Shown piece after piece: positions 26,501 to 35,151 of a stretch of DNA of 64,000 nt (the stretch's first letter is position 1; each line of letters opens with the position of its first letter). The position numbers and the translations under genes were made by a program. The stretch comes from CAVTGO01 sp963734275 (GTDB lineage: Bacteria > Actinomycetota > UBA4738 > HRBIN12): contig CAVTGO010000018.1 in NCBI GenBank assembly GCA_963734275.1, positions 62,001 through 126,000 of the forward strand. The letters are read 5' to 3'. A model generated the notes under the pieces. That model worked only from the letters and a program-made list of their open reading frames with translations, was not told where the DNA came from and made no database searches.

Positions 26501-27863
26501 ACGCGCCCGTCGCTGGAGAGCGCTCGGTACGAGAAGCTGGCGCGATCGCCCGTGTCGGCTGCGTTCTCGGCGAGGACCCGGGCCCGGTCCTCGGGATGCA
26601 GGCTCCGCTCCCAGAGTCGCCGGATCGCGTATCCATTCGCTCGGGGGTGTAGCCGAGGACCCTCTCGATCTGCGGGCTGATGTAGAGGTCGGCTCCCGAG
26701 GCCGCGATCCTCGACGTACGTGATCGCCGGGATCTGCTCGACGAGGCTCCGGAAACGCTCCTCGGCCTCGAGCAGTTGGTCTCGGCGCACCTTCCGATCG
26801 GTGATGTCGAACATGACCCCCTGGAACATCGGGTTGCCCCGGCATCGTCGCGGGAGATCGGGACGGCCTCGTCGCGTACCCAGACGAGCCGCCCGTCCTT
26901 CGCGTGCATCCGGTACTCGGAACGGAACGCCACGTCGCCGCCGCTGGCACGCTTCCCACTCGGCCATGACGCGCGGCGAAGTCGTCGGGGTGCACGAGGT
27001 TGGACCAGAGCTGCGGATCGCCGAACTCGTCCGGCGTGTAGCCGAGGAGCGCGAACACCTGTGGGCTGATGTACGGAGCGGGAGCCTCGCCGCTGCGGAA
27101 CGCGGCGTCCCAGGTGTAGGTCACGGCGGGGACGCGCTCGACGAGCGTCCGGTACCGGGCCTCGGCCTCCGCGAGGTGCTGCTCGGCACGCTTGCGCTCG
27201 GTCACGTCGTACATGAGGCCCTGCACGAGCGACGGCCGGCCGTCGCCGTCGTGCTCGACGACGAGGGCCTCCTCGCGGACCCAGATCACGGTCTCGTCCT
27301 TCTTGACGTGGCGGTACTCGATCGCGAACGGCTCGCCCGTGCGGTCGGCGCGTTCGGACGCCTCGAGCACCCGCTCGCGATCCTCGGGATGGATCTGGCG
27401 GATCCACAGACCCGGGTCGGCCTTCCACTCCTCGACCGAGAAGCCGAGGATCGGCTCGACCTGCGGGCTCACGTACGGCGGTGGAAGCGACGCCGGCAGA
27501 CTTCCTCGGGTCCCAGGTGTAGGTGACGGCCGGCATCTCCTCGATCAGCGCCTGGAACCGTCCTTCGGCCGCCACGCGAGCGGCGGCCTCGAGCCGAGAA
27601 CCTGCGCCACTGCAGGATCGCGAAGAGCACCGAGCCCCACGGCCGCGAGCACGAAGCCGGCGAGGATCTCGTCCTGCTGGCCGGGGAGCCGTTCGCGCGA
27701 CCCATCGGTCGAGCGCCTCGAACGCGTTCGTCCCGGCGCCGAGCCAGAGCAGGCCGGCGACGGCGAGCGAGATCCACAGCAGATCTCGCAGCGCCGACCT
27801 GCGCCGAGGTTGCTCGTCCGACCCGACATCAATGAGAACCCCGGTACAGCCATCGGCAGGCAC
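23505..27863 (-). CDS. Very large sensor histidine kinase: 2 TM, seven PAS, one GAF, HisKA, HATPase (several frame breaks)
   Basis: Start near GTG 27863; ends near 23505, exact stop unclear. Two N-terminal hydrophobic segments (LLWISLAVAGLLWLGAG; EILAGFVLAAVG..LFAILQW) precede repeated PAS units. Each begins like YRTLVExxPAVTYV, contains YVSPQIExxLGYTxEEW and ends FDITERK; I count seven, at about 27.5, 27.1, 26.7, 26.35, 25.4, 25.05 and 24.65 kb. A GAF domain lies between the fourth and fifth (ASRAYVFRNGTDA to WGFLGLDD, about 25.5-25.95 kb). The kinase core has H-box FLAAVSHELRSPLTSI, N-box ENLVVNAARHT, DDGPGIPED and GTGIGLSLVAMF. About eight single-base breaks interrupt it (23.95, 25.37, 25.75, 26.07, 26.48, 26.62, 26.64 kb and the TM2 region). 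No response regulator gene adjoins. Confidence 0.75.
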
Positions 27864-27930
27864 GGGGGAGCACCTGAGGTGGGACGCGCTCAGCCGAAGG
27901 CCCGAGCTGGGCATTCCCGCAGGCCAGAGC

Positions 27931-28918
27931 CTAGAAGTGGGCGAGCTCCCGCATGCGGTCGAAGATCGTTTCGGGGTCGGGCATGAAGGCGTGCTCGAGG
28001 TTGGTGGCGAAGCCCATCGCGGGCACGTCGGGTCCCCCGATCCGCACGATCGGCGCGTCGAGGTCGAACATGGCCTCCTCGGCGATCGTGGCCACGATCT
28101 CGGCGCCCGCGCCGTAGGTCCGGTTGTCCTCGTACACGACCATCGCCTTGCCCGTCTTGCGCGCGGACGCGAGGATCGTGTCCTTGTCGAGCGGGCTGAT
28201 CGTCCGCACGTCGACGACCTCGGCCGAGATGCCCTCCTCGTCCTGCAACCGCGGCCGCCGCCTCGAGGCAGTGATGGAGCATCAGCCCGTAGGCGATCAC
28301 GCTGAGGTCCGAGCCCTCTCGCTTCACGTCCGCAGGTCCGATGGGGACGTCGAAGCGCCCGTCCGGGACCTCGCCCTTGATCAGGCGGTACGTCCGCTTG
28401 TGCTCGAGGAACAGGACCGGGTCGGGGTCGCGGATCGCCGATCGGAGCATCCCCGCCGCATCGGCCGGGGTGGAGGGCACCACCACCTTCAGGCCCGGGA
28501 CGTGTCCGTAGAACGCCTCGATCGACTGCGAGTGGTAGAGGGCGCCGTGGACGCCGCCGCCCCAGGGGGCGCGGATCACCATCGGAAGGCCGAAGTCGCC
28601 ATCGCTGCGGTACCGCATCCGGGCGACCTCGGAGACGATCTGGTCGAACGCCGGGTGGATGAAGTCGGCGAACTCGATCTCGGCGATCGGGAGCAGCCCG
28701 TGGAGTGCCATCCCCGCTGCGACGCCGACGATCGCGCCCTCGGCGAGCGGTGTGTCGATCACGCGCTCCTCGCCGAACTCCTCGAGGAACCCTTGCGTGA
28801 CGCGGAACACGCCGCCGCGGACCGCCACGTCCTCGCCCAGCACGACGATGCGCTCGTCCGAGGCCATCTCGTCGTGCAGGGCATCGTGGATCGCGGTGAC
28901 GACGTTCTTCTCGGTCAC
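27931..28918 (-). CDS. Alpha-ketoacid dehydrogenase E1 beta subunit, first copy (one frameshift)
   Basis: Start GTG 28918 in a GTGA overlap with the alpha-subunit stop. Transketolase pyrimidine-binding domain: VLGEDVAVRGGVFRVTQGF, DTPLAEGAIVGVAAGMA, EIEFADFIHPAFDQI, APWGGGVHGALYHSQSIE. C-terminal domain EVVDVRTISPLDKDTI and YEDNRTYGAGAEIVA. The frame shifts at 28244-28254, where removing one G of GCCGCGGTTG joins LEAAAA to LQDEEG; this looks like an indel. With the alpha subunit it forms the thiamine-diphosphate E1 that decarboxylates a 2-oxoacid (branched-chain or pyruvate) and acylates E2 lipoyl groups. No E2 or E3 gene is adjacent. Confidence 0.85.
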
Positions 28919-29933
28919 GCCTCGCCCTCGTGGAACACGTGCCGGCCCAGCGACTCCGGGTCCCGGGTCCTCGGCGTTCCACGCCCGGTCGATCTGCTGG
29001 TCGACCTCCTCCTTCAGCTCGACCCGGATCTGCTCGACCTTCTCGTCGTCCATCAGGCCGTGCTGGCCGAGGTAGGTGCGCGAACCGGACGAGCGGGTCG
29101 TCGTGCTTGGCGGCCTCGACCTCCTCCCGGGTCCGGTAGCTGCGGTCGTCGTCGTCGGAGGTGTGCGGGAAATGCCGGTACGTCTTCGCCTCGATCAGGG
29201 ACGGGCCCTCGCCGGCGCGCGCTCGCGCGACGGCGGTCTTCATCGCTCCGTAGCACGCGAGGACATCGTTGCCGTCCACGACGACGCCGGGGAAGCCGTA
29301 GGCCGCGGCCCGGTCCGCGACGTTCTCGATCGCCATCTGCTTGGACTGCTCGACGCTGATCGCGTATCGGTTGTTCTCACACACGAAGATCACCGGGAGC
29401 CGGTGGACCCCCGCGAAGTTCACGCCCTCGTGCCATGCGCCGGCGCTGGTCGCCCCCTCGCCGAACCAGCAGCCGACCACGGCGTCCTCGCCGCGGAGTT
29501 TGGCGGCGTAGGCGATCCCCGCGGCGTGCGGCACCTGCGTGGCGATCACGGAGGAGTGGCTGATGATCCCCAGACGCCGAGAGCCCCAGTGACTGGGCAT
29601 CTGGCGCCCGCCCGAGGACGGATCGCTCGCCTTCGCGAACAGCCCGAGGAAGATCTCGGCGGTGGTCATCCCTGCGACGAGCACGACGGCCGTGTCGCGG
29701 TAGTACGGGACCCAGATGTCCTGGCCCGCCCGCAGCGGCCACGCCGTGCCCACCTGGCAGCCCTCGTGGCCGGAGACCGGGACGACGAACGGCGCCTTGC
29801 CCTGGCGGTTCAGGCGGAAAGCCGCCTCGTCGATCAGGCGCGCCGTGACCATCGTGCGGTACATCGAGAGCAGGTCGTCGGGGGAGAGGCCGAGGGCCTC
29901 GTGGGGTGTGTCCGTGGTCACTCGGGTCGCCAC
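28915..29933 (-). CDS. Alpha-ketoacid dehydrogenase E1 alpha subunit, first copy (two frame breaks)
   Basis: Start GTG 29933 with GAGGAGG five bases upstream. LLSMYRTMVTARLIDEAAF, GHEGCQVGTAWPL, and the thiamine-diphosphate motif GEGATSAGAWHEGVNFAG to ENNRYAIS are intact, followed by the phosphorylation-loop-like HFPHTSDDDDRSYR. Breaks occur at 29076-29087 (one surplus base in TTCGCGCACC; removal gives F-R-T-Y-L-G-Q-H-G-L) and 28958-28967 (surplus G; removal gives E-D-P-D-P-E-S-L-G and the stop that overlaps the beta start). With these two corrections the protein is a full 339-residue subunit closest in style to branched-chain 2-oxoacid dehydrogenases. Confidence 0.85.
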
Positions 29934-30057
29934 ATCACCCTCCTCACGCACGGCCACTCTAGCATCGGCCCGCGGGGCCTCAGCGGCGAACGAGCGTTCA
30001 CCATCCCGCGTGGGAAGGGCGGCCCGCGCGAGGTGTCCGGCGCTGCCGTGAGGGCGG

Positions 30058-30558
30058 CTACTCGGGCTGCGCCGCGAACGCCCGCTCGAACAGCTCGGCG
30101 CCTTCCTGCGAGTACATCATCGAGAAGCCGCATCCCCACAGGAACTCGTCGTCACCAGACGCGAGCAGATGGTATCCCTCGGCGAGCGCCAGGTCTCCGG
30201 CGAACGAGGTGCCACTGACGTCGTAGGTGCGGACGGTGATCGTGGTTGCGTCGCCGCCGTGGAACCAGCGGGCGACCGCGAAGTCGACCTCGTAGGGGGC
30301 GTCCATCGCCTCCGGTTCGCGGATCGCGGAGACGGTGCCCTCGAAGGCCCACTGCCGGCCGGCCAACGTGTCCTCGCCGAAGCGCTCCGCACAACTGCCG
30401 AGTCCTTCCTCCGCGACGATCGGATCTACCAGCGTCCGGTCGCCGGTGGGGGTGTTGCCGGCGGCTCCGGCTGCGTCCCCGCCCTCGTCGCCGCTCGAGC
30501 ACGCCGCTAGGAGCACGACGCCGAGAGCCGCTACCAGCAGCAGATGCCGACTGCGCAT
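30058..30558 (-). CDS. Predicted lipoprotein of unknown function
   Basis: 166 residues from ATG 30558, preceded by AAAGGGG. Lipobox LLAAC near residue 20, then a low-complexity Gly/Asp/Ala linker (SSGDEGGDAAGAAG). The mature domain contains four Cys including SCAERFGED and WGCGFSMMY, and beta-rich sequence (WAFEGTVSAIREPEAM, VDFAVARWFHGGDATT, ITVRTYDVSGTSFAG), resembling small OB-like or carbonic-fold extracellular domains. I do not recognise a named family. Confidence 0.75.
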   Translation of the reverse strand: MRSRHLLLVAALGVVLLAACSSGDEGGDAAGAAGNTPTGDRTLVDPIVAEEGLGSCAERFGEDTLAGRQWAFEGTVSAIREPEAMDAPYEVDFAVARWFHGGDATTITVRTYDVSGTSFAGDLALAEGYHLLASGDDEFLWGCGFSMMYSQEGAELFERAFAAQPE

Positions 30559-30789
30559 CGGAACCCCTTTCCGAACGGTCGGTTGACTTCGCGCTTCGAC
30601 GGCTCCCGTCGACGCTCGGGTTCCCCCATGGGGTTGCGTGTTGCTGCCCTCGGTACGGACCTGGATGTCGGGAATCAACCCCCTGGTCGCCGAGGTTCTC
30701 AAGGAGGCGAGTGAACGCCGCTCCGCCGGGCGAAGGTACCCTGAGGGGAGGCGGCCCCAGGAGCGGCCTGGACGAACGGAAGGAACGAG

Positions 30790-31590
30790 ATGGCGCAGGT
30801 GGACGAGAAGCGACCGGTTGTCATCGAGGCGACCGACGCCAACTTCGAGCAGGTCGTCGTCGAGGGGTCCAAGAGCAGGCCCGTCGTCGTGGACCTGTGG
30901 GCGAGCTGGTGCGGGCCCTGCCGCACGCTCGGCCCGATGCTGGAGAAGGCGGCCGAGGAACGCGGCGGCGACTTCTTGCTCGCCAAGCTCGACGTGGACG
31001 CCAACCCGTATACCTCGGGCCAGTTCGGCGTGCAGAGCATCCCGACGGTGATCGCGTTCCGCGACGGCAAGCCGATCGACGGCTTCGTCGGCGCGATCCC
31101 CGAGCCCATGGTGAACGAGTTCATCGACAAGCTCATGCCGACCGAGGCGGAGCTCGAGGCTCAGGAGGCGCTCGAAGAGGAGCTCGAGGGTCACATCGAA
31201 GGCGCCGAAGCCAAGTACCGCGAGGCGCTCGACGTGGACCCGAGCAACCGCGACGCCCGCGTTGGGCTCGGCCGCATCCTCGCCGAGACCGACCGAGGCG
31301 ACGAGGCCCGGCAGGTGCTGATGCCCGTGCTGCCGGACCCCGAGGCCGAGCGGATCCTGTCCATGCTCGACGTTCGCGGGTGGGCGGATCTCGCCGACGT
31401 CGGAACGCTCGCCTCGGCCAAGCGGCTCGCGGCGCAGGGCATGTGGCGCGAGGCCCTCGACGGCATGCTGGGCGCGCTGGTCGACGACCCCGACGCGCGC
31501 CAGGCGATCCTCGAGGTGTTCTCGGTCCTCGGCGACGAGGACGAGCTCGTGACCGAGTACCGGCCGCGCCTGGCGAGCGCCCTGTTCTGA
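30790..31590 (+). CDS. Thioredoxin-TPR protein (CnoX/YbbN-like)
   Basis: 266 residues, ATG start after GGAAGGAACGAG. Residues 10-115 are a thioredoxin domain with WASWCGPCRTLGPML and the cis-Pro loop VQSIPTVIAF. Residues 120-266 are helical repeats (GAEAKYREALDVDPSNRDAR, MWREALDGMLGALVDDPDAR) like the tetratricopeptide part of CnoX. CnoX proteins are cytoplasmic chaperedoxins that protect clients from oxidation and hand them to chaperonins. Here the CxxC is complete, so it may also reduce disulfides. Its stop overlaps by one base the start of the methyltransferase. Confidence 0.88.
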   Translation: MAQVDEKRPVVIEATDANFEQVVVEGSKSRPVVVDLWASWCGPCRTLGPMLEKAAEERGGDFLLAKLDVDANPYTSGQFGVQSIPTVIAFRDGKPIDGFVGAIPEPMVNEFIDKLMPTEAELEAQEALEEELEGHIEGAEAKYREALDVDPSNRDARVGLGRILAETDRGDEARQVLMPVLPDPEAERILSMLDVRGWADLADVGTLASAKRLAAQGMWREALDGMLGALVDDPDARQAILEVFSVLGDEDELVTEYRPRLASALF

Positions 31591-32330
31591 TGCCCGACGT
31601 CCACGAGCGGATCCGCGACTTCTGGGATCGCGACTCCGACGTCTACGACAGCGCGAAGTCGCACGCGGTGTCCGATCCGCTCGAGGCCGCCGCGTGGCGC
31701 GCGGCCCTGCTCGACGCGTTGCCCGGTCCCGGCTCCGCCGTCCTCGACATGGGCGCCGGAACGGGCGCGCTGTCGCTCCTCGCGGCAGAGCTCGGCTACC
31801 GCGTCACGGCGCTCGACCTGTCGCCGGGGATGCTCGATCGTGCGAAGCGCAAGGCCGAGGAGCGAGGCCTCGCCGACCGCATGACCTTCGTCGTCGGTTC
31901 CGCGTCCGAACCGCCGACCGGTCCGTTCGACGCGGTGATGGAGCGGCACGTGCTGTGGACGCTGCCCGATCCGGTCTCGGCGCTCCGCGCGTGGCGCGAG
32001 GTCGCCGGCCGGCTCGTCCTGTTCGAGGGCGTGTGGGGTTCGCGCTCGCCGGTCCACCGCGCGAAGGAGCTGACCGCCGAGGCCCTCCGTGCTCTCATGC
32101 GGACCCCGCCTGATCACCACGCCCCCTACCCGCAGGAGGTTCTCGCCGAGCTCCCGTTCGCGCGCCTCCCGTCGCCCGTCCCGCTGATCGAGGCCGTGCG
32201 GGACGCGGCGTGGAAGGGCCTTCGGATCAAGCGCCTGCGCGACGTCGAGTGGGCCGCCAAGCTCCACGAACCGTGGCCGCTCGGCTGGCTCGAGCACCGC
32301 CCGCGCTACGTGCTCGTGGCTGAAGTCTGA
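31590..32330 (+). CDS. Class I SAM-dependent methyltransferase
   Basis: 246 residues, ATG overlapping the previous TGA (TGATG). S-adenosylmethionine motif I VLDMGAGTGALSLLAAELG, motif II ALDLSPGMLDRAK, followed by MTFVVGSASEPP and FDAVMERHVLWTLPD. N-terminal IRDFWDRDSDVYD is typical of small-molecule methyltransferases of the UbiE/Methyltransf_25 type. Substrate unknown. Coupled to the thioredoxin-TPR gene. Confidence 0.85.
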   Translation: MPDVHERIRDFWDRDSDVYDSAKSHAVSDPLEAAAWRAALLDALPGPGSAVLDMGAGTGALSLLAAELGYRVTALDLSPGMLDRAKRKAEERGLADRMTFVVGSASEPPTGPFDAVMERHVLWTLPDPVSALRAWREVAGRLVLFEGVWGSRSPVHRAKELTAEALRALMRTPPDHHAPYPQEVLAELPFARLPSPVPLIEAVRDAAWKGLRIKRLRDVEWAAKLHEPWPLGWLEHRPRYVLVAEV

Positions 32331-32353
32331 GCGCGCCGGCCGGCCTGAGGCTC

Positions 32354-33130
32354 TCAGCGCCGCGCCGTGGTGAACACGTCCGTGCGATACGGCATCACGA
32401 GCTCGTCGCGACCCCGGAGCTCGGGATCGGTATCGAGGAGATCGGTCACCTCGGCGACCACTCGACCCCGATCCTCCGCGGACGCAGTGGCCACGTAGCT
32501 CACGCTCATCACGCGGTCGAGGAACCCCTCGCGGGTCACCCGGTGGAGGTGGTACGCGACGTGATGGTGCAACGGCCCGAACAGGTCGGACCGCTCGAAC
32601 GCCTCTCGCCACGCCCCGTGCTGATAGCGGGGATCGCCCGGACCCGAGAGTCGGTCGAAGATCGCCGTGAGCCGCTCGGACCAATCGCTCGCCTCGTCCC
32701 GGACGTTCCAGATCAGTCCCAGCCGCCCGCCGTCGCGGAGCGCTCGGTGGATCTCCGGGAGGGCTCGAGGGCCGTCGAACCAGTGGAACGCTTGAGCGGC
32801 GATCACGGCGTCGGCCGAGGCGTCCCGCACGGGGATCTCCTCGGCCGTGCCGTCGAGGGCAGTCACCGTGGGGCAATTGCGGTGCAGGGCCTCGCGCATC
32901 GCGGAGACCGGCTCGACCGCCACGATCCGGGCGCCGGTGTGGATCAGCAGCTCGGTGAGCTTGCCGGTCCCGGCGCCCAGCTCGAGGACGTCAGACCCCC
33001 CGGAGATCCGGAGCTCGTGCATGAGGAACGTGACCGCGTCGTCCGGGTAGCTCGGGCGCCCGCGCTCGTAGCGCTCGACCGCGATCTCGTAGCCGCGTGC
33101 AGCGGCGTCGTGGATCCGCCCCTCGGTCAC
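32354..33130 (-). CDS. Class I SAM-dependent methyltransferase at the end of the lipoate/2-oxoacid dehydrogenase operon
   Basis: 258 residues, GTG start in a GTGA overlap with the aminotransferase stop. YERGRPSYPDDAVTFLM, SAM motif I VLELGAGTGKLTELL, VAVEPVSAMREAL, ALDGTAEEIPVRDASAD and QAFHWFDGPRALPEIHR place it in the Methyltransf_11 group. The C-terminal part (FLDRVMSVSYVATASAEDR) is common in this subgroup. Substrate unknown. It is the last gene of the seven-gene minus-strand run starting with lpd. Confidence 0.85.
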   Translation of the reverse strand: MTEGRIHDAAARGYEIAVERYERGRPSYPDDAVTFLMHELRISGGSDVLELGAGTGKLTELLIHTGARIVAVEPVSAMREALHRNCPTVTALDGTAEEIPVRDASADAVIAAQAFHWFDGPRALPEIHRALRDGGRLGLIWNVRDEASDWSERLTAIFDRLSGPGDPRYQHGAWREAFERSDLFGPLHHHVAYHLHRVTREGFLDRVMSVSYVATASAEDRGRVVAEVTDLLDTDPELRGRDELVMPYRTDVFTTARR

Positions 33131-34494
33131 GCGGTGAGCTCCGCGACCAGCTCGCCGAGCGCGCCGAGGTAGCGATCGACGTCGCCGTCGGTCGCCGCGA
33201 CCGAGATCGCGGGGCCGGCCCACTCCATCGCCTCCCAGATGCCGTGGTTGACCATGAACAGGCGCAGCAGCCGGTAGAGCTCGGTGTCGTGCGCGGCGTG
33301 GGACTCGGCTGCGGTGCGGGGCAGCGTCCCATCGAACGCATAGCCCGACCGCGGCCCCATCCGGTGGGCCTTCCAGGGCAGGCCCGTCGCGGCCGCCGTG
33401 GCCTCGATCCCGTCGGCGAGCCGCGCGCCGAGCCTCGACGCGCGTTCGTACGCCTCCTCGGTCAGCACCTCGGTCAGCGCGGCCCGGGCTGCGGCCATCT
33501 GGAGCGCATTGCCGAACAGCGTGCCGCCGGTGGCGACCTCGCGGACGACGTCCCCACCGGCGTAGTCGCCGAGCTCGTCGTCGAGCACCCGCGCGACGGC
33601 GTCTTTCATGCCGTACGCGCCGATCGGGATCCCGCCGCCGATCGACTTGCCGAGGACCACGATGTCGGGGTCGAGCCCCCACAGGTCCGTTGCCCCGCCG
33701 GGCCCGCAGATCAGTGTGTGGACCTCGTCGATCACCAGGACCGAGCCGGCCGCGCTCGTCAGCCGGCGTACCGCTTCGTGGAAGCCGGGCTCGGGCAGGA
33801 CCACCCCGACATTCGTCAGGGCCGGCTCGATGAGGACGCACGCCACGTCGCCGGGCGCGAGCGCGCGCTCGAGGCCATCGGCGTCGTTGAAGTCCACGAG
33901 GCGCACGTGCCGGGTCGAGCCGGGTGGCAGGCCGTAGTACTCGGGTGCGAGCTCCCCTCCGGAGTCGCTCACCAGCATCTCGTCGCCGTGGCCGTGGTAC
34001 TTCCCGCGGAACATCACGATGAACGGACGGCCCGTGACGTGGCGCGAGACCCGGATCGCCTCGGTGTTGGCGAGCGTCGCCGATAGCGTGAACTGCCATT
34101 TCGGCAGGTGCCAGCGGCGGGCGAGCTCTTCGGCGACGATGACCGCGTCCTCGGTCGGCATCAGGTACTGGGAGCCGTAGGCGATCTGTTCGGAGACCGC
34201 TCGGATCACAGGGTCGGGGGAGTAGCCGCAGAACATCGAGGTGTCGGCGATGTTCGTGTCGAGCAGGCGGTGGCCGTCCACGTCCACCAGGTACGCGCCC
34301 TCGCCACGCGCGATGAACACGGGTGGGTGCCCGAACAGCTGCGTCATCCACGTCATCGGCACACCGCGCGGCATCGACGCCGATCCTCGGCGCAACAGCT
34401 CGGCGGATCGTGGGCGCTCGGCCAGGAAACGCGTGTACTCGCGCTGGGTCAGTTCGCCGATGCGGCGGCGATCGACGCGCTGGGCGACGGCCAC
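33127..34494 (-). CDS. Class III PLP aminotransferase (glutamate-1-semialdehyde aminomutase-like)
   Basis: 455 residues from GTG 34494, overlapping the end of lipB by 46 bases. N-terminal PRGVPMTWMTQLFGHPP, IADTSMFCGYSPD, YHGHGDEM, the acid of VLVIDEVHTLICG and the PLP-binding Lys in VVLGKSIGGGIPIGAYG are all present. The nearest functional relatives are glutamate-1-semialdehyde aminomutase and related class III enzymes, but the local variants (STLANTEAIR written SATLANTEAIR, HTLICG) make a heme role unlikely. No other tetrapyrrole gene is nearby. The tight link to lipB and 2-oxoacid dehydrogenase genes suggests it feeds or drains a 2-oxoacid or amino acid (inference). Confidence 0.85.
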   Translation of the reverse strand: MAVAQRVDRRRIGELTQREYTRFLAERPRSAELLRRGSASMPRGVPMTWMTQLFGHPPVFIARGEGAYLVDVDGHRLLDTNIADTSMFCGYSPDPVIRAVSEQIAYGSQYLMPTEDAVIVAEELARRWHLPKWQFTLSATLANTEAIRVSRHVTGRPFIVMFRGKYHGHGDEMLVSDSGGELAPEYYGLPPGSTRHVRLVDFNDADGLERALAPGDVACVLIEPALTNVGVVLPEPGFHEAVRRLTSAAGSVLVIDEVHTLICGPGGATDLWGLDPDIVVLGKSIGGGIPIGAYGMKDAVARVLDDELGDYAGGDVVREVATGGTLFGNALQMAAARAALTEVLTEEAYERASRLGARLADGIEATAAATGLPWKAHRMGPRSGYAFDGTLPRTAAESHAAHDTELYRLLRLFMVNHGIWEAMEWAGPAISVAATDGDVDRYLGALGELVAELTA

Positions 34495-35147
34495 GCGTGG
34501 TCCTTCCGGTCGAGCGAGATCCCGAACACGTCCGCGAACCGGTGGGCCACGATCGGGGCCATCTCGTCGACGGTGACCTGGCGGCCGGCCAGCTCGGAGA
34601 GCGAGGTTACCCCCTCGTCGGCAAGGCCACAGGGGACGATCGCGTCGTACCAGGACAGGTCGGTGGTGCAGTTCAGGGCGAACCCGTGCAGCGACACCCG
34701 CATCCGCATCAGCCGCACGCCGATCGCCGCCACCTTGCGAGCGCCCGACCACACGCCGGACTGGACCTCGCTCCGGTGAAGCTCGACGCCGACGTCCGCC
34801 GACGAACGGATCACGACCTCTTCCAGATCCCTGACGAAGCGCAGGGCGTCGGGCTTCCCACCCAGGTCGAGGATCGGATAGCCGACGAGCTGTCCGGGCC
34901 CGTGGAACGTCAGCGAGCCGCCGCGGTCGATGAACCGGAGCTCGCCGCCGGCCGCGCGGATCCGTTCCTCGCTCCACACGATGTGCTCCGGCTTCCAGCC
35001 CCGCCCGGCCGTGAACACCGAGGGGTGCTCGAGCAGGATCAGCGTGTCCTCCGCGACGCCGGCCAACCGTTGCTCGGCTAGGGCGTGCATCGCGTCGTTC
35101 GCGAGGTCGTAGCCGACGAGCCCTTCCGGGCGGATCAGCCGCCCCAT
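34449..35147 (-). CDS. lipB: Octanoyl-[acyl-carrier-protein]-protein N-octanoyltransferase
   Basis: 232 residues. LipB signatures: RGGSLTFHGPGQLVGYP, the catalytic Lys in RKVAAIGVR, and the catalytic Cys in IVPCGL. The enzyme transfers octanoate from ACP to the lipoyl Lys of E2 and GcvH, and LipA (22477-23494) then adds sulfur. The ATG follows the E2 stop by four bases and the stop lies 46 bases inside the aminotransferase gene. Full length for the family. Confidence 0.96.
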   Translation of the reverse strand: MGRLIRPEGLVGYDLANDAMHALAEQRLAGVAEDTLILLEHPSVFTAGRGWKPEHIVWSEERIRAAGGELRFIDRGGSLTFHGPGQLVGYPILDLGGKPDALRFVRDLEEVVIRSSADVGVELHRSEVQSGVWSGARKVAAIGVRLMRMRVSLHGFALNCTTDLSWYDAIVPCGLADEGVTSLSELAGRQVTVDEMAPIVAHRFADVFGISLDRKDHAWPSPSASIAAASAN

Positions 35148-35151
35148 CGGC

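Noticed and set aside
25518..29957. A 1479-codon frame that looks like a fusion of E1-alpha and a PAS kinase
   Set aside because: The middle part is out-of-frame sequence of E1-beta and PAS modules; it arises from indels, not from a real fusion.
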